Below, in pieces: positions 26,792 through 36,020 of a stretch of 64,000 nucleotides of DNA (position 1 is the first letter of the stretch; each line of letters opens with the position of its first letter). The notes beneath the pieces were generated by a model, which saw only the letters and a list, made by a program, of their open reading frames with translations, was not told the origin of the DNA and searched no databases. Both the position numbers and the translations under genes were made by a program. Source of the stretch: Rhodospirillaceae bacterium LM-1 (GTDB lineage: Bacteria; Pseudomonadota; Alphaproteobacteria; Rhodospirillales; WMHbin7); NCBI GenBank assembly GCA_902725215.1, contig CACUVI010000001.1:124001-188000 (forward strand). The letters run 5' to 3'.

Positions 26792-28749
26792 TTCCCTTCG
26801 CCGGTCAAGAACTTGCCTGGCTCGAAGGTTACTTTCACGCCTGCGAAAACGCCGATGCCGCCGCTTTCGGCATAGCCATAGGCGGATTCGATATAGCTGT
26901 CGGTCAGATTATCGACGCGACCGAAAAGCTGGAAATTGTCGGTGACGTCATAACTGCTTGCCAGATCGATCTTGAAGTACTCGCCATTTTTGACCGGATA
27001 TCTGGTTGTGGTGGACGAGCGCGATTCGTGAAAATCCGTCTGGTAAGTCGCCGACATGTTCACCTGCGCCCGCTTTTCAAAAAAACGGTAGTTGACGTTG
27101 CTGCCGAAGGCGTGGCGTGGCCTGCGGGTCAATTCCTCTCTTTCCGCGCGGCTGTAGGCGCGGGTGTAGGTGTAATTCGGCGCCACAGACAGCGAACTAC
27201 CGGACTCGTCGAAAACTTGATAGTTCAAGAAGGTCTCGACGCCGTAGGTGGTGGCCTCGCTGACGTTCTGGTACTGCGTGGAGGAACTGACATATTCGAT
27301 CATGTTCCGGATATTGTTTTGAAAATAGGTGGCGCCGGTCTTCAGCTTGCCGCTCAGAAATTTCTGCTCGAAGCCAACGTCCCAGCCGCGGCCTTCCTCA
27401 GGCAGCAGTTCCAGATTCTTGGTGCCGGATGGATAATATATCTGATAATGCGACGGCGCCTTGAAGGTTGTGCCGTAAGATCCTTTCAGCGTCGTATTCG
27501 TCGGTAGATGATAGGCGGCGTTGCCGAAATAGGTGGGGTGCCAACCGGCGGTCTGGTGGTCGGTGCCCCGATATCCACCGGTCAGGTCAAGCACGTCAAA
27601 CAGTCTGGTCTGATGTTGAATGTACCCTGCGTTGGTCCACACTTCAGTATCGGCGGCGATGCGGCCACCTTGCTGATAATATTTTTGCATATAAGTTTCG
27701 CGCAGCGTCTCGACGCCGATGGTCGTCGTGTTGTTCTGGTTGAACTTCAGATCGTTTTGCCAAGAAAAGCTGGTCGATGACGAGTCGTAACCTGTGCAAA
27801 GCGGCGCAGGCTGGCCGGTCGTGCATCGGGTGGTCGTGCCCCCGGTGTTCCACTGGTCGTTGTTCATCATCGACGCGGTCGCCGTTTGGGTCCAAAAGCC
27901 TTCGAACAGGCCCAGCGTACCCTTTACATGTCCGGAATCGACATGCTTGTACTTGCCGCGGTTTGTGTCTTGCGTACCGCCGCCGGTGCGGGTTCCGTCA
28001 AGGTCGGTTTCGAAATCGGTATGGGCATACCTAGCTTCGATTTCGCTGTTGTCGGTGGGCGAAATGCCGATCTTGGCTTGGTAGGTGGCGTTTTGGGTGC
28101 TGTCCCTTTCCGTGCCGAAATTGCGGTCGCTAGAGGCGATTGACCAACCGCCAGTAGAGAAGCGCGAGACGTTGAGATTGTAATCATAGCGTTCGCCGCC
28201 GCCGGTTACGCCAAGGCTTTCGCGGTCGGTGTCGAAGCTGCCATATTCTCCTGTCAGCGTCACCTTCGCAGGCCCCTTGCCCTTCTTGGTGACGATGTTG
28301 ACCACGCCGCCGATGGTGTCGGCGCCCCATTGCCCGGCCGAGGGGCCGCGCAGAATCTCGATGCGCTCGATATTGTCCGTTTGCATCCAGTCGAAATCGA
28401 AGGTGTAGGAGGACGGGTCCTGGAAGTTGGCGCGCTGGCCGTCGATCAGCACCGTGGTATGGTTCGAATTGGTGCCGCGCAGATTGATTTGCGACGATCC
28501 ACCGGCGCCGCCGAAGCGCACAACGCTGACGCCAGGGGTGGCTTTCAGCAGCTCCTCCACTTTGCTCGTCTGCTTGGCCTCGATTTTCTGGCTGTCGATG
28601 ACGGTGATCGAACTGCCGGTGCGGTCGAGCGAAGTGCCCGAGCGGGTTGCCGTAACCCAAACATCATCGAGAACTTCCTGACCATAAGCCTGAGCGCCAC
28701 AGCCCAATGCTGGCGCCAGCAAGGCGGCGATGCGCATTGTCTTTTTCAT
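26788..28749 (-). CDS. TonB-dependent outer membrane receptor
   Basis: A 653-residue barrel protein: signal peptide ending AQAYGQ, TonB-box region DDVWVTATR, plug domain (VEELLKATPGVSVV, LRGTNSNHTTVLIDG, IERIEILRGPSAGQWGADTIGGVVNI), then a 22-strand barrel. It resembles the BtuB/siderophore receptor class; the substrate cannot be told. An extracellular loop holds two Cys (CTTGQPAPLC). The C-terminus continues past the usual final aromatic residue (FEPGKFLTGEGK). I chose Met 28749 with GAGGGGATC upstream. A structured 110-base leader precedes it. Confidence 0.9.
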   Translation of the reverse strand: MKKTMRIAALLAPALGCGAQAYGQEVLDDVWVTATRSGTSLDRTGSSITVIDSQKIEAKQTSKVEELLKATPGVSVVRFGGAGGSSQINLRGTNSNHTTVLIDGQRANFQDPSSYTFDFDWMQTDNIERIEILRGPSAGQWGADTIGGVVNIVTKKGKGPAKVTLTGEYGSFDTDRESLGVTGGGERYDYNLNVSRFSTGGWSIASSDRNFGTERDSTQNATYQAKIGISPTDNSEIEARYAHTDFETDLDGTRTGGGTQDTNRGKYKHVDSGHVKGTLGLFEGFWTQTATASMMNNDQWNTGGTTTRCTTGQPAPLCTGYDSSSTSFSWQNDLKFNQNNTTTIGVETLRETYMQKYYQQGGRIAADTEVWTNAGYIQHQTRLFDVLDLTGGYRGTDHQTAGWHPTYFGNAAYHLPTNTTLKGSYGTTFKAPSHYQIYYPSGTKNLELLPEEGRGWDVGFEQKFLSGKLKTGATYFQNNIRNMIEYVSSSTQYQNVSEATTYGVETFLNYQVFDESGSSLSVAPNYTYTRAYSRAEREELTRRPRHAFGSNVNYRFFEKRAQVNMSATYQTDFHESRSSTTTRYPVKNGEYFKIDLASSYDVTDNFQLFGRVDNLTDSYIESAYGYAESGGIGVFAGVKVTFEPGKFLTGEGK

Positions 28750-28769
28750 CTTGATCCCCTCAAGTACCG

Positions 28770-28794
28770 CTTCAGGCGAAAAACGCGCCTGAAG
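28770..28794 (-). promoter_or_regulatory. Stem-loop in the receptor leader
   Basis: CTTCAGGCG/CGCCTGAAG, nine perfect pairs with a 7-base loop, 20 bases upstream of the receptor ATG. It could modulate translation initiation. It is not a known riboswitch class as far as I can see. Confidence 0.5.
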
Positions 28795-28814
28795 AATCAT
28801 CCTGTCGCCCCGCA

Positions 28815-28862
28815 GCTCCATTTACTGGAGCGACGCAGGCCGTTCATTGATTCCAGGAATCA
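28815..28862 (-). promoter_or_regulatory. Stem-loop and 15-bp palindrome between the DUF2946 gene and the receptor
   Basis: GCTCCA/TGGAGC (28815-28831, loop TTTAC) and the palindrome TGATTCC-A-GGAATCA (28848-28862), which includes the DUF2946 stop codon. The palindrome looks like a dimeric repressor site rather than an RNA hairpin because its centre is one base. Confidence 0.4.
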
Positions 28863-29276
28863 GGCTTGAGGAGGGGCGCGGGGGGCCGATGAGCCGGTAA
28901 GTCGTGGGGAGGCGGATTCAAGATTGTCGGTAGCAGGAAGGATGGCACCCGAAGCCAGCAAATGGGCTTCGGCTAGAACGAAAGTTGGCGGAACATTGAT
29001 GCCGCCATGACACAGGGGCAGACAGAAGACGCAAATTTGAGTGCTGTCGTGGGCCTTGTCGATGGGGATGCCGCTCTGATCAAATTCGATCATGCCAGCC
29101 GCAGTGCAGACGACATAGGCGCCGCGTCCGTCATCCAGTGCATTTGCCATGGCGGGCATTGGCAGCAGGGCGCTGGCCAGGACGTTGAACGAGAAAATGA
29201 CCAAGCCGAGCCAAGCCACGGCGCGTCGGCGCGTCGCTCCTGCTCTATGTGAAAAACGTTGTTTGGTCCCCGTCAT
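28860..29276 (-). CDS. DUF2946 family putative metal-related protein
   Basis: A 138-residue protein with one hydrophobic segment (about 20-46, signal or anchor) and a Cys-rich motif ICVFCLPLCHGG (Cys82, Cys85, Cys89, His90) typical of DUF2946. Such genes often stand next to TonB receptors for copper or other metals; the exact role is unknown. It is the first gene of the receptor-tonB-exbBD unit. I chose Met 29276 (MTGTKQRFSH). An FNR-like box lies 64 bases upstream. Confidence 0.78.
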   Translation of the reverse strand: MTGTKQRFSHRAGATRRRAVAWLGLVIFSFNVLASALLPMPAMANALDDGRGAYVVCTAAGMIEFDQSGIPIDKAHDSTQICVFCLPLCHGGINVPPTFVLAEAHLLASGAILPATDNLESASPRLTGSSAPRAPPQA

Positions 29277-29339
29277 GAGGCGGAATTTGTGACGCGCCGG
29301 ATGCGCTGTCAATCGTCATATTGCAACTGGCAATTCTGG

Positions 29340-29353
29340 TTGACCTGGATCAA
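29340..29353. promoter_or_regulatory. FNR/FixK-type box
   Basis: TTGACCTGGATCAA fits the TTGA-N6-TCAA consensus of CRP/FNR anaerobic regulators, with one mismatch to the strict FNR site. It lies between gpt and the DUF2946 gene, 64-77 bases upstream of the latter's start, a fitting distance for class II or I activation of the uptake operon. Confidence 0.45.
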
Positions 29354-29375
29354 CGCTTTGCCTTGGTTTGCGCGA

Positions 29376-29852
29376 TTATTGATCGTCATCCCAAGGAAAA
29401 ACCACCCAGACCGATTGTTCGATGTCCTCGGCGAACAGGTCAAGCGCGGGCGCTCCCTTGGGCTTGGCGTAGACGGCGGCGATAAAGGCGTGAGGCAGCA
29501 GCTTGCGGGCCAGCCTTGCCGTCACGCCGCTATCGGTAAGGTCGTCGATGACCAGCCAGCCTTGCCCGCCATCCGCCATTGCCGCATCGGCGTTCTTCAG
29601 CACATGGGCTTCGCCCTGACGTTGGCCGTCGTAACTGGCGATGGAGAGCGTCTCGATCTTGCGCAGGCCCAGTTCCCGAGCCAGGATCATGGCGGGGACC
29701 AGACCACCCCTGGTGATCGCCACCAAACCGATCCAGTTGTGCCCCATATTCTTTAACTGGCTGGAAAGTTTCAGAGAATCTTGGTGAAAACGTTCCCACC
29801 CCAAGTGAAAAAGGGTGGTCTGGCTGGCATCTTCATGGGGCGTATTTGGCAT
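29376..29852 (-). CDS. gpt: Xanthine-guanine phosphoribosyltransferase
   Basis: Purine salvage enzyme of 158 residues that makes XMP/GMP from xanthine or guanine and PRPP. The PRPP loop is VIDDLTDSGVTARLAR; the N-terminal WIGLVAITRGGLVPAMILAREL and C-terminal VVFPWD blocks match Gpt. It stands alone, transcribed away from the GT-C gene at 29900. Confidence 0.9.
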   Translation of the reverse strand: MPNTPHEDASQTTLFHLGWERFHQDSLKLSSQLKNMGHNWIGLVAITRGGLVPAMILARELGLRKIETLSIASYDGQRQGEAHVLKNADAAMADGGQGWLVIDDLTDSGVTARLARKLLPHAFIAAVYAKPKGAPALDLFAEDIEQSVWVVFPWDDDQ

Positions 29853-29899
29853 GATCCAGTTATAGCAAGCTAGGGTAAGCCCTGATAGTCTTCCGATCC

Positions 29900-31558
29900 A
29901 TGAGTTTGAAAAGCGATCTTCCGTCGGCCCGGCCAGGCTCGCCGCTCCATTGGAGTGGCGATGTTTATGATGACCTGGGCATCGCTCTTCTGGTGGCAGC
30001 CTTGATTCTGGTCGGGCTGTTGTTCGGCGATTACGGCATCACCCATGACGAGGCGGTGCAGAACGAATATGGGCGGATGATTCTGGCCTATTACACCTCG
30101 TTCTTTCAAGACCGTTCGGCGCTGGAATATCTGGACCTGTTTCATTATGGCGGCTTCTTCGATCTGCTGGCCGCCATCCTCAACCAATTCTCGCCACTGG
30201 GCATTTTCGAAACGCGCCACCTGCTGGGCGGCGTTCTCGGCGTTGTCGGTCTGGCCGGAGTCTGGCGGTTGGGCCGTTTGCTGGGGGGGGAGCGGGCCGG
30301 GGTCCTGGCCCTGGTCCTGCTGGCCCTGACCCCGCCTTTCTGGGGCCATATGTTCAACAACCCCAAGGATACACCCTTCGCCTCGGCGATGCTGTGGGCG
30401 CTCTACTACCTTTGCCGCTTCGTCCATGAATCGCCCACGCCGTCGCGTTCGACGCGCATCGGCCTTGGCATCGCTCTCGGCATCGCCATGGGTATTCGGG
30501 CAGGCGCTCTGCTTATGCTGTTCTATCTTGGCCTGGGCATGGGGCTACGTCTGCTTGGCCTCTATATCCGTTTGAAAAGCCTAAGCCTGCTGTGGCGCGA
30601 ATCCCTGGTCATGTTGCGCTCGATCTTGATGCCCTTGGCGCTGGCCTATGCCGTGATGGCCGTCCTTTGGCCCTGGTCCTATCAGGGATTCTTTAATCCA
30701 CTACGCGCCCTGCTTGGCTTTTCTTCGCTTGGCGTCAATGTACAAACGCTGTTTGCCGGTCAACTGGTCAGCGCCGATCATCTGCCCGCTTCTTACATTC
30801 CTGGCTATCTGGCCGTCACCTTGCCCGAGATCGTCCTGGCAGGCCTGGCCATCGCCGCCGTTATGTTCTTTTTCTGGCTGAAGGATCGACGCCACGGCGT
30901 GCCGTTCCCGCCCGGCAGCATGAATCTGTTCCTGACCGCCCTGGCTGCCCTGTTTCCCCTGTTCATGTTCGTTCTCATGCGCCCCACCGCCTATAACGGG
31001 CTGCGCCATTTCCTGTTCGTCGTTCCTCCGCTGGTGGTTCTGGCGGCCTTCGCCCTGGACAGGGTGTGGGAATCGCTGTGGCGCTTTCACCATTGGGCGG
31101 GGCGCGGCTTCACCATCGTCCTGATGGGACTTATGGTCGCCCTGGCTTGGCAAATGGCCATGCTGCATCCGCATCAGTACATCTACTTCAACAGCCTTGT
31201 GGGCGGCGTGGCGGGCGCCGAAGACAAATGGGAAATCGATTATTGGAGCAATTCGCTGCGCGAGGCGGCGCTGACGCTGGGCGATTTCGTCGATAACGAG
31301 CAGGCCGAACTGGGCGGCGAAAACAAGATATGGAAAGTCGCGGTATGCGGCCATGCTCTTTCCGCTTATTATTACTTTTCGCCGCAACTGGTCTATACGA
31401 AAAAGCTGGACGAGGCCGATTTCATGATCATGTACACCGTCGAGGACTGCCACAAGAAATTCGAGGGGCGGACCATCGCCAAGATTCAGCGCTTCGGCGT
31501 GCCGCTGGTCCTGGTCAGGGATCGGCGCTATCTCTCCATTCACGGCGAAGGACGCTAG
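29900..31558 (+). CDS. GT-C family glycosyltransferase (ArnT/PMT-like)
   Basis: A 552-residue membrane protein with about ten helices. The first periplasmic loop has the acidic motif THDEA (about residue 50), as in lipid-linked sugar transferases of the GT39/GT83 type, and NNPKDTPFA follows later. Such enzymes move a sugar from an undecaprenyl- or dolichyl-phosphate carrier to lipid A, protein or glycan outside the inner membrane; the acceptor is unknown. It is followed 6 bases later by a GH17 protein, so the two probably act on the same exported glycan. Confidence 0.8.
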   Translation: MSLKSDLPSARPGSPLHWSGDVYDDLGIALLVAALILVGLLFGDYGITHDEAVQNEYGRMILAYYTSFFQDRSALEYLDLFHYGGFFDLLAAILNQFSPLGIFETRHLLGGVLGVVGLAGVWRLGRLLGGERAGVLALVLLALTPPFWGHMFNNPKDTPFASAMLWALYYLCRFVHESPTPSRSTRIGLGIALGIAMGIRAGALLMLFYLGLGMGLRLLGLYIRLKSLSLLWRESLVMLRSILMPLALAYAVMAVLWPWSYQGFFNPLRALLGFSSLGVNVQTLFAGQLVSADHLPASYIPGYLAVTLPEIVLAGLAIAAVMFFFWLKDRRHGVPFPPGSMNLFLTALAALFPLFMFVLMRPTAYNGLRHFLFVVPPLVVLAAFALDRVWESLWRFHHWAGRGFTIVLMGLMVALAWQMAMLHPHQYIYFNSLVGGVAGAEDKWEIDYWSNSLREAALTLGDFVDNEQAELGGENKIWKVAVCGHALSAYYYFSPQLVYTKKLDEADFMIMYTVEDCHKKFEGRTIAKIQRFGVPLVLVRDRRYLSIHGEGR

Positions 31559-31564
31559 GACGCT

Positions 31565-33268
31565 ATGAAACGCACTTTCTTGCTGCTGATCGGATTCATC
31601 GTGGCCGCCGAACTGGCGGTGCTGGGCTGGGGCTGGCCCAACCGCGAGCGAGAGACGGGGCCGGATGTCGCGGGCCAGATCGCCAGCATGTCGTTTGCGC
31701 CGTTCCGCGACGGACAAAGCCCGCTGACCCAGGTGTATCCGACGCGCGAACAGATTGAAGAAGACATGGCGCGCCTGAAGGGATTGACGCGTTCCGTGCG
31801 CACCTATACCAGCCGCGAGGGCATGGAGGCGGTGCCGCCGCTGGCGACTAAATACGGGATCAAGGTCATTCAAAGCGCCTGGATCACCAGCGACGCCACC
31901 GAGAAGGGGCGCACCACCAACGATGCCGAGATCGATTCGCTGATCCAACTGGCGCATGATTATCCCGATACCGTCGAGCGCGTCATCGTGGGCAACGAGG
32001 TGCTGCTGCGGCGCGACCTGACGCCCGACAAGCTGATTTCCTATATCCGCCGGGTGAAGGCCAATGTGAAGCAGCCGGTCTCCTATGCCGATGTCTGGGC
32101 CTTCTGGCTGAAACATCCCGAAGTGGCCCAGGAAGTCGATTTCATCACCATCCATATCCTGCCTTACTGGGAAGACGAACCTGTGGGCGTCGATGGCGTG
32201 GGTCCGCATTTCGAAAAAATCCACCAGATCATGAGCCAGGCTTTTCCTGGCAAGCCGATCCTGATCGGCGAGGCGGGATGGCCGACCCAGGGCCGCCAGA
32301 GAGGGCCTGCGGCGCCCGGCAATGTGAATGCCGCCAAGCATCTGCGGTCGCTGGTCGAGACCTCCATCAAGAACGGTTTCGATTACAATCTGGTCGAGGC
32401 CTACGATCAGAATTGGAAATACAATCTCGAGGGCACGGTGGGCGCCAAATGGGGGCTGATCGATGCCGATCGCTCGCAGAAATTCCCGCTGGTGGGTGGG
32501 GTTTCGGAAGATCCGGGTTGGAAATGGAAAGCGGGCGGGTCGATCCTGCTGGCCTTGCTGCTGCTGTTGCCTTACCGGCGCGATCTGCTGGAAGGCCGTC
32601 TTGTCCTGGCTTTGGGAACCATCGTTTTCGCCCAATTGCTGGCGGCGTTGTTCGTTCGTTACGCCACGGTCTCCTGGGGGGCGGCCTTCACCCTATGGAC
32701 AACGGCCTCTCCCTTGATCGTGGGGGCGGCGCTGATCGCGCTTTGCCTGGGCAGCGTGCGTCAAGCCGCTGCCTGGACCGCTGAACGGCTGGAAGCGCCG
32801 CCCTTATGGCTGCGCCGTCTGATGGCGGTTTTCGCCGTCTATGCCGTGGTCATGGCGGTGGCGTTGGCCCATGACGGACGTTATCGCGACATTCCGGTTC
32901 CGCAAATCGCCATCCTGGTGGCGGCGGCTTTGGGGCTGGCGGCCATGGCCAAGCTGGCCGGGGCCGAATGCCGCAACGCCTTGTCGGGCCTGACTGCCTT
33001 TGGCGGCGCCAAGGGCGATCGCTGGCTGGCCGTGCTTTTGCCGCTGGCCGGGGCCGATAGTCTGGTGGGCGAGGGCCTTGCCCTGATCGGCGACGATTTC
33101 GTCAAAATGCATCCCAGCTTGAACGAGCAGATTCCGCTGATCCTGGCCGGGACGGTGTCCAATTGCCAGATCTTGGTTCTGGCCGGCCTGCTGGTATTGC
33201 TGTCGGCACCGCATGTCGCTGCGGTGATGAAGGCTAGAGAGGAGAAGAAAACAGAGGCAGAAGGTTAA
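31565..33268 (+). CDS. GH17 family membrane-anchored beta-1,3-glucanase/transglycosylase-like protein
   Basis: A 567-residue protein: signal anchor (about 4-24), a periplasmic GH17 domain with the acid/base Glu145 (VIVGNEVLLRR) and nucleophile Glu236 (ILIGEAGWPTQG), then a block of about seven membrane helices (330-550). Bacterial GH17 proteins of this kind act as transglycosylases in cyclic or branched beta-glucan synthesis (NdvB/NdvC-like). No separate beta-glucan synthase is in the window. Only six bases separate it from the GT-C gene. Confidence 0.82.
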   Translation: MKRTFLLLIGFIVAAELAVLGWGWPNRERETGPDVAGQIASMSFAPFRDGQSPLTQVYPTREQIEEDMARLKGLTRSVRTYTSREGMEAVPPLATKYGIKVIQSAWITSDATEKGRTTNDAEIDSLIQLAHDYPDTVERVIVGNEVLLRRDLTPDKLISYIRRVKANVKQPVSYADVWAFWLKHPEVAQEVDFITIHILPYWEDEPVGVDGVGPHFEKIHQIMSQAFPGKPILIGEAGWPTQGRQRGPAAPGNVNAAKHLRSLVETSIKNGFDYNLVEAYDQNWKYNLEGTVGAKWGLIDADRSQKFPLVGGVSEDPGWKWKAGGSILLALLLLLPYRRDLLEGRLVLALGTIVFAQLLAALFVRYATVSWGAAFTLWTTASPLIVGAALIALCLGSVRQAAAWTAERLEAPPLWLRRLMAVFAVYAVVMAVALAHDGRYRDIPVPQIAILVAAALGLAAMAKLAGAECRNALSGLTAFGGAKGDRWLAVLLPLAGADSLVGEGLALIGDDFVKMHPSLNEQIPLILAGTVSNCQILVLAGLLVLLSAPHVAAVMKAREEKKTEAEG

Positions 33269-34557
33269 ACCTCTTCCTCTCCCTTTTCGTTTTCGTAGCG
33301 CTTCAGCTTGCGCCAGAGCGAAGCGCGGTCGATGCCCAGCACCTTGGCGGCCAAGGTCTGGTTGCCGCCCACTTCTTCCAGCACCCACATGATATATTCG
33401 CGCTCTCGCTCTTCCAGCGTTTGCAGTCGGTTGCTTCTTGCTTCGCGATTGGCGTGGCGCACGCTGGGCGGCAGATGGCGCGGCTCGATGGTGGCGCCGT
33501 CGCATACCGCCACGGCGCCCCTGATCACCGTATCCAATTCGCGCACATTGCCCGGATAATCGTAGGCGGCCAGAAGATCGAGCGCGTCGTCGGAAATGCG
33601 CAGCAAGGACTTGCCGTTTTCTGCGCAAGCCTTGTTCAGGAAATGCAGGGCCAGCATGGGAATGTCGCCGGTACGCTGCGACAAGGGGGGCAGCGTCAGG
33701 GTGACCACTCGCAGCATCAGATGCAGGTCCTGGCGAAAGGCGCCGTCTTTGACCGCCCCATCCAGATCGGCCGACGTGCTGACCAGCAAGCGCGGTTTCA
33801 GGGCCTGCGCCTCGTCGCCGCCGGGCAAGTCGAGCGCCATGGCCAGCCTTGCTTGAAGGGCGGCGGGCAGCATTTCCACTTCCTCCAGCAGCAAGGTGCC
33901 GCTTTGGGGCGCTTGGCTTCCGAACAGCATGGCTTCCAGGGCCATGTTGTCATGGGCGCTGCATCGCAGAATCTGAAAGGGCGCATCCGCCTGAGCGCCC
34001 AGCTGATGCAGGGTTCTGGCCAAAGCGCGCCGCCCGGTTCCTTGCTCGCCCAGGATCAGCACCGGGCAGTCGAGAGCCGCCACCTGTCTGGCGGTGGTCA
34101 GCACGCGCTGAAGGGCAGGTGTTCGGGTCAGAAATGCTTCATCGCCGGTTTTGCTCTCGCTCATGGCGGCCAGGGACTGTCGGCGCTTCACGCGGTCCAG
34201 GGCCTCGGCAACCACGCGGCGCACTTCGTCTAGCCGGTAGGGTTTGGCGACATAGCTGAAGGCGCCCTGGCGCATGGCCTCGACGGCGCTGTCAACGGTG
34301 GCGAATCCGGTGATCATGACAACTTCGGTCGAAGGCGAAAGTTCGCGGCAGGATTTCAAGACCTGCATGCCGTCGATGCGCTCCATGCGCAGATCGGTCA
34401 GGACGACGTCGAAATTTTCCTTGCCGATGCGCGTGATGGCGGCTTGGCCGGTTTGTGCGCAAACAACGTCGTAGCCCTCCTTCCTCAGCACATGCTCGAG
34501 GTTCTTGAGCGCCACTTTCTCGTCGTCCACGATCAGCAACCGGCCCTGATCCGCCAT
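33265..34557 (-). CDS. NtrC-family response regulator with degenerate AAA+ domain
   Basis: A 430-residue regulator: receiver (Asp55 in VLTDLRMERIDG, Lys105 in VAKPY), an AAA+ domain (about 140-370) and a Fis-type helix-turn-helix (about 397-420, NQTLAAKVLGIDRASLWRKL). The ATPase is abnormal. Walker A reads GEQGTGRR with Arg176 where Lys is expected. The stretch after LFG that should hold GAFTGA is deleted (LFGSQAPQSGTLLLEEV). Sensor I reads STSAD. It probably cannot remodel sigma-54 holoenzyme and may act as a DNA-binding regulator of sigma-70 promoters, as the GAFTGA-less NtrC of Rhodobacter does. The kinase gene lies 10 bases upstream. Confidence 0.88.
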   Translation of the reverse strand: MADQGRLLIVDDEKVALKNLEHVLRKEGYDVVCAQTGQAAITRIGKENFDVVLTDLRMERIDGMQVLKSCRELSPSTEVVMITGFATVDSAVEAMRQGAFSYVAKPYRLDEVRRVVAEALDRVKRRQSLAAMSESKTGDEAFLTRTPALQRVLTTARQVAALDCPVLILGEQGTGRRALARTLHQLGAQADAPFQILRCSAHDNMALEAMLFGSQAPQSGTLLLEEVEMLPAALQARLAMALDLPGGDEAQALKPRLLVSTSADLDGAVKDGAFRQDLHLMLRVVTLTLPPLSQRTGDIPMLALHFLNKACAENGKSLLRISDDALDLLAAYDYPGNVRELDTVIRGAVAVCDGATIEPRHLPPSVRHANREARSNRLQTLEEREREYIMWVLEEVGGNQTLAAKVLGIDRASLWRKLKRYENEKGEEEV

Positions 34558-34567
34558 TATGCCCCCC

Positions 34568-35968
34568 TCAAGTCTGGCCGATAGTGTTGTCACCAAGCGG
34601 AAGCCGGATCAAGAACTCTGTGCCGCCCTTTGGGGGCGACGTCACCGTGATCGCGCCGCCATGCTTTTTCACGATATCGTGAACGATGAACAGACCCAGG
34701 CCGGAACCCTTGCCCACCTCTTTTGTGGTGAAGAAGGGATCGAAAATATGGGAGAGGTCGGATGCGGGAATGCCGCTGCCATTGTCGGCGACCTCGATCA
34801 TCGCGGCCTTGTCTTGCGTCCAGGCGCGAAGGCGAACCTGACCCTCGGGACCGCAGGCTTCGGCGGCGTTTTTCAAAAGATTGATCAGGATCTGCTGAAG
34901 CCGCTGCCGGTCGGCGGGCAGGGTCAAATCGTCGGGAATGTCCATGTCGATGGCGGTGCCGCTTGGCATCTGCCCGCGCACGAAGGACAATGTCTCCTCG
35001 GCCAGCGCTTTCAGGGCGACATGTTCCTTCATGAAACTCTGATGGCGGCTGAAATCGAGCAGAGAGGCCACGATGCGCTTGGCCCTTTCCGTCTGTTCGT
35101 CCATCTGCGCCAAATGCCAGCGCAGGAATTCCGGATCGGCGTCCTTTCCTTCCTCTAGAAGAATCTGGCACGAGGTCGAAATGTTGGACAGCGGGTTGTT
35201 CAATTCGTGGGCGACGCCCGAGAGCATGACGCCCAGTGACGCCAGTTTCTGCGAAACCAGCATTTGCTGGCTGCGCAATTCCAACTCGCCCAGCACCCGG
35301 TTGAAGGCGTCCGTCAGCGAACGGATTTCCGCATCGTTCGATGGAAGATCGATCTGCGTCATGCGCTCGCCCGAAGCGATCTCTTCCATGCGCCTTTGCA
35401 TTTGGCGAAGCGGGCGCGTCACCCCTAGCGAAACCAGCGTGCCCGATATCAAGATCAGGGCCAGGCCACCGGCCACCACGCCGATCAGAATGTAGCGGTG
35501 CAGCGTCATGGCGCGGTGCAGATCGCTTCTGCGCCAAGCCGCCAACTGATGCGCCGTCTCGGTCATTTCCTTGCCTGAAGCGCGCAGCAGGGCTTCGTTG
35601 GCGTCGGTGGGTTTTTTGACGAAGACGTCCAGGGCTTGGCTGTAACTTCTAAGCAAGGCCGCCAGACGCGAGCCGATGTCCGGCGCGTCGATGACGCTGA
35701 GAATTTCGGCGTGGCTGCCCAGCAGATCGGAAGCCTGGCTGACATACAGCGCGTTCTGCTCTAGATCGCTCGCCCCCTGGTAAAGAATGTAATTCTTCTC
35801 GAAACGCCTGGCCTCCATCACGGCATCGACCAGCGAATACAGGGATTCCTCGGTCGCCAGATCGCGTTCAAGCCGCCACAATTCGTAGATGGCCGCCAGC
35901 GACAGGGCGAACACGAACAGGCCGACGGCCAGATAGCCAAAGATGATTTTTCTGCGAAGCGAATTCAT
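34568..35968 (-). CDS. Sensor histidine kinase, NtrB/ZraS-like
   Basis: A 466-residue membrane kinase: helix 1 about 7-28, a periplasmic all-helical sensor of about 130 residues, helix 2 about 160-182, HAMP domain, dimerisation box [12 protein letters not shown] with His254, and the ATPase core ([35 protein letters not shown]). Phospho-transfer to the regulator encoded 10 bases downstream is expected. Starts at 36004 and 35977 are also open; 35968 ([13 protein letters not shown]) is closest to helix 1. Confidence 0.9.
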   Translation of the reverse strand: MNSLRRKIIFGYLAVGLFVFALSLAAIYELWRLERDLATEESLYSLVDAVMEARRFEKNYILYQGASDLEQNALYVSQASDLLGSHAEILSVIDAPDIGSRLAALLRSYSQALDVFVKKPTDANEALLRASGKEMTETAHQLAAWRRSDLHRAMTLHRYILIGVVAGGLALILISGTLVSLGVTRPLRQMQRRMEEIASGERMTQIDLPSNDAEIRSLTDAFNRVLGELELRSQQMLVSQKLASLGVMLSGVAHELNNPLSNISTSCQILLEEGKDADPEFLRWHLAQMDEQTERAKRIVASLLDFSRHQSFMKEHVALKALAEETLSFVRGQMPSGTAIDMDIPDDLTLPADRQRLQQILINLLKNAAEACGPEGQVRLRAWTQDKAAMIEVADNGSGIPASDLSHIFDPFFTTKEVGKGSGLGLFIVHDIVKKHGGAITVTSPPKGGTEFLIRLPLGDNTIGQT

Positions 35969-36020
35969 GCCCGGCATGGTGGCATGCTGGCCGCAGGCGG
36001 GCAAGACGGCAGGTCTGTTC

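Noticed and set aside
28750-28859. Cobalamin riboswitch in front of the TonB receptor
   Set aside because: The leader is too short and lacks the conserved B12-box sequence; only simple hairpins are present.
30701-32635. 644-residue minus-strand frame opposite the GT-C and GH17 genes
   Set aside because: It runs through two genes with recognisable motifs in the other direction and has low-complexity shadow composition.
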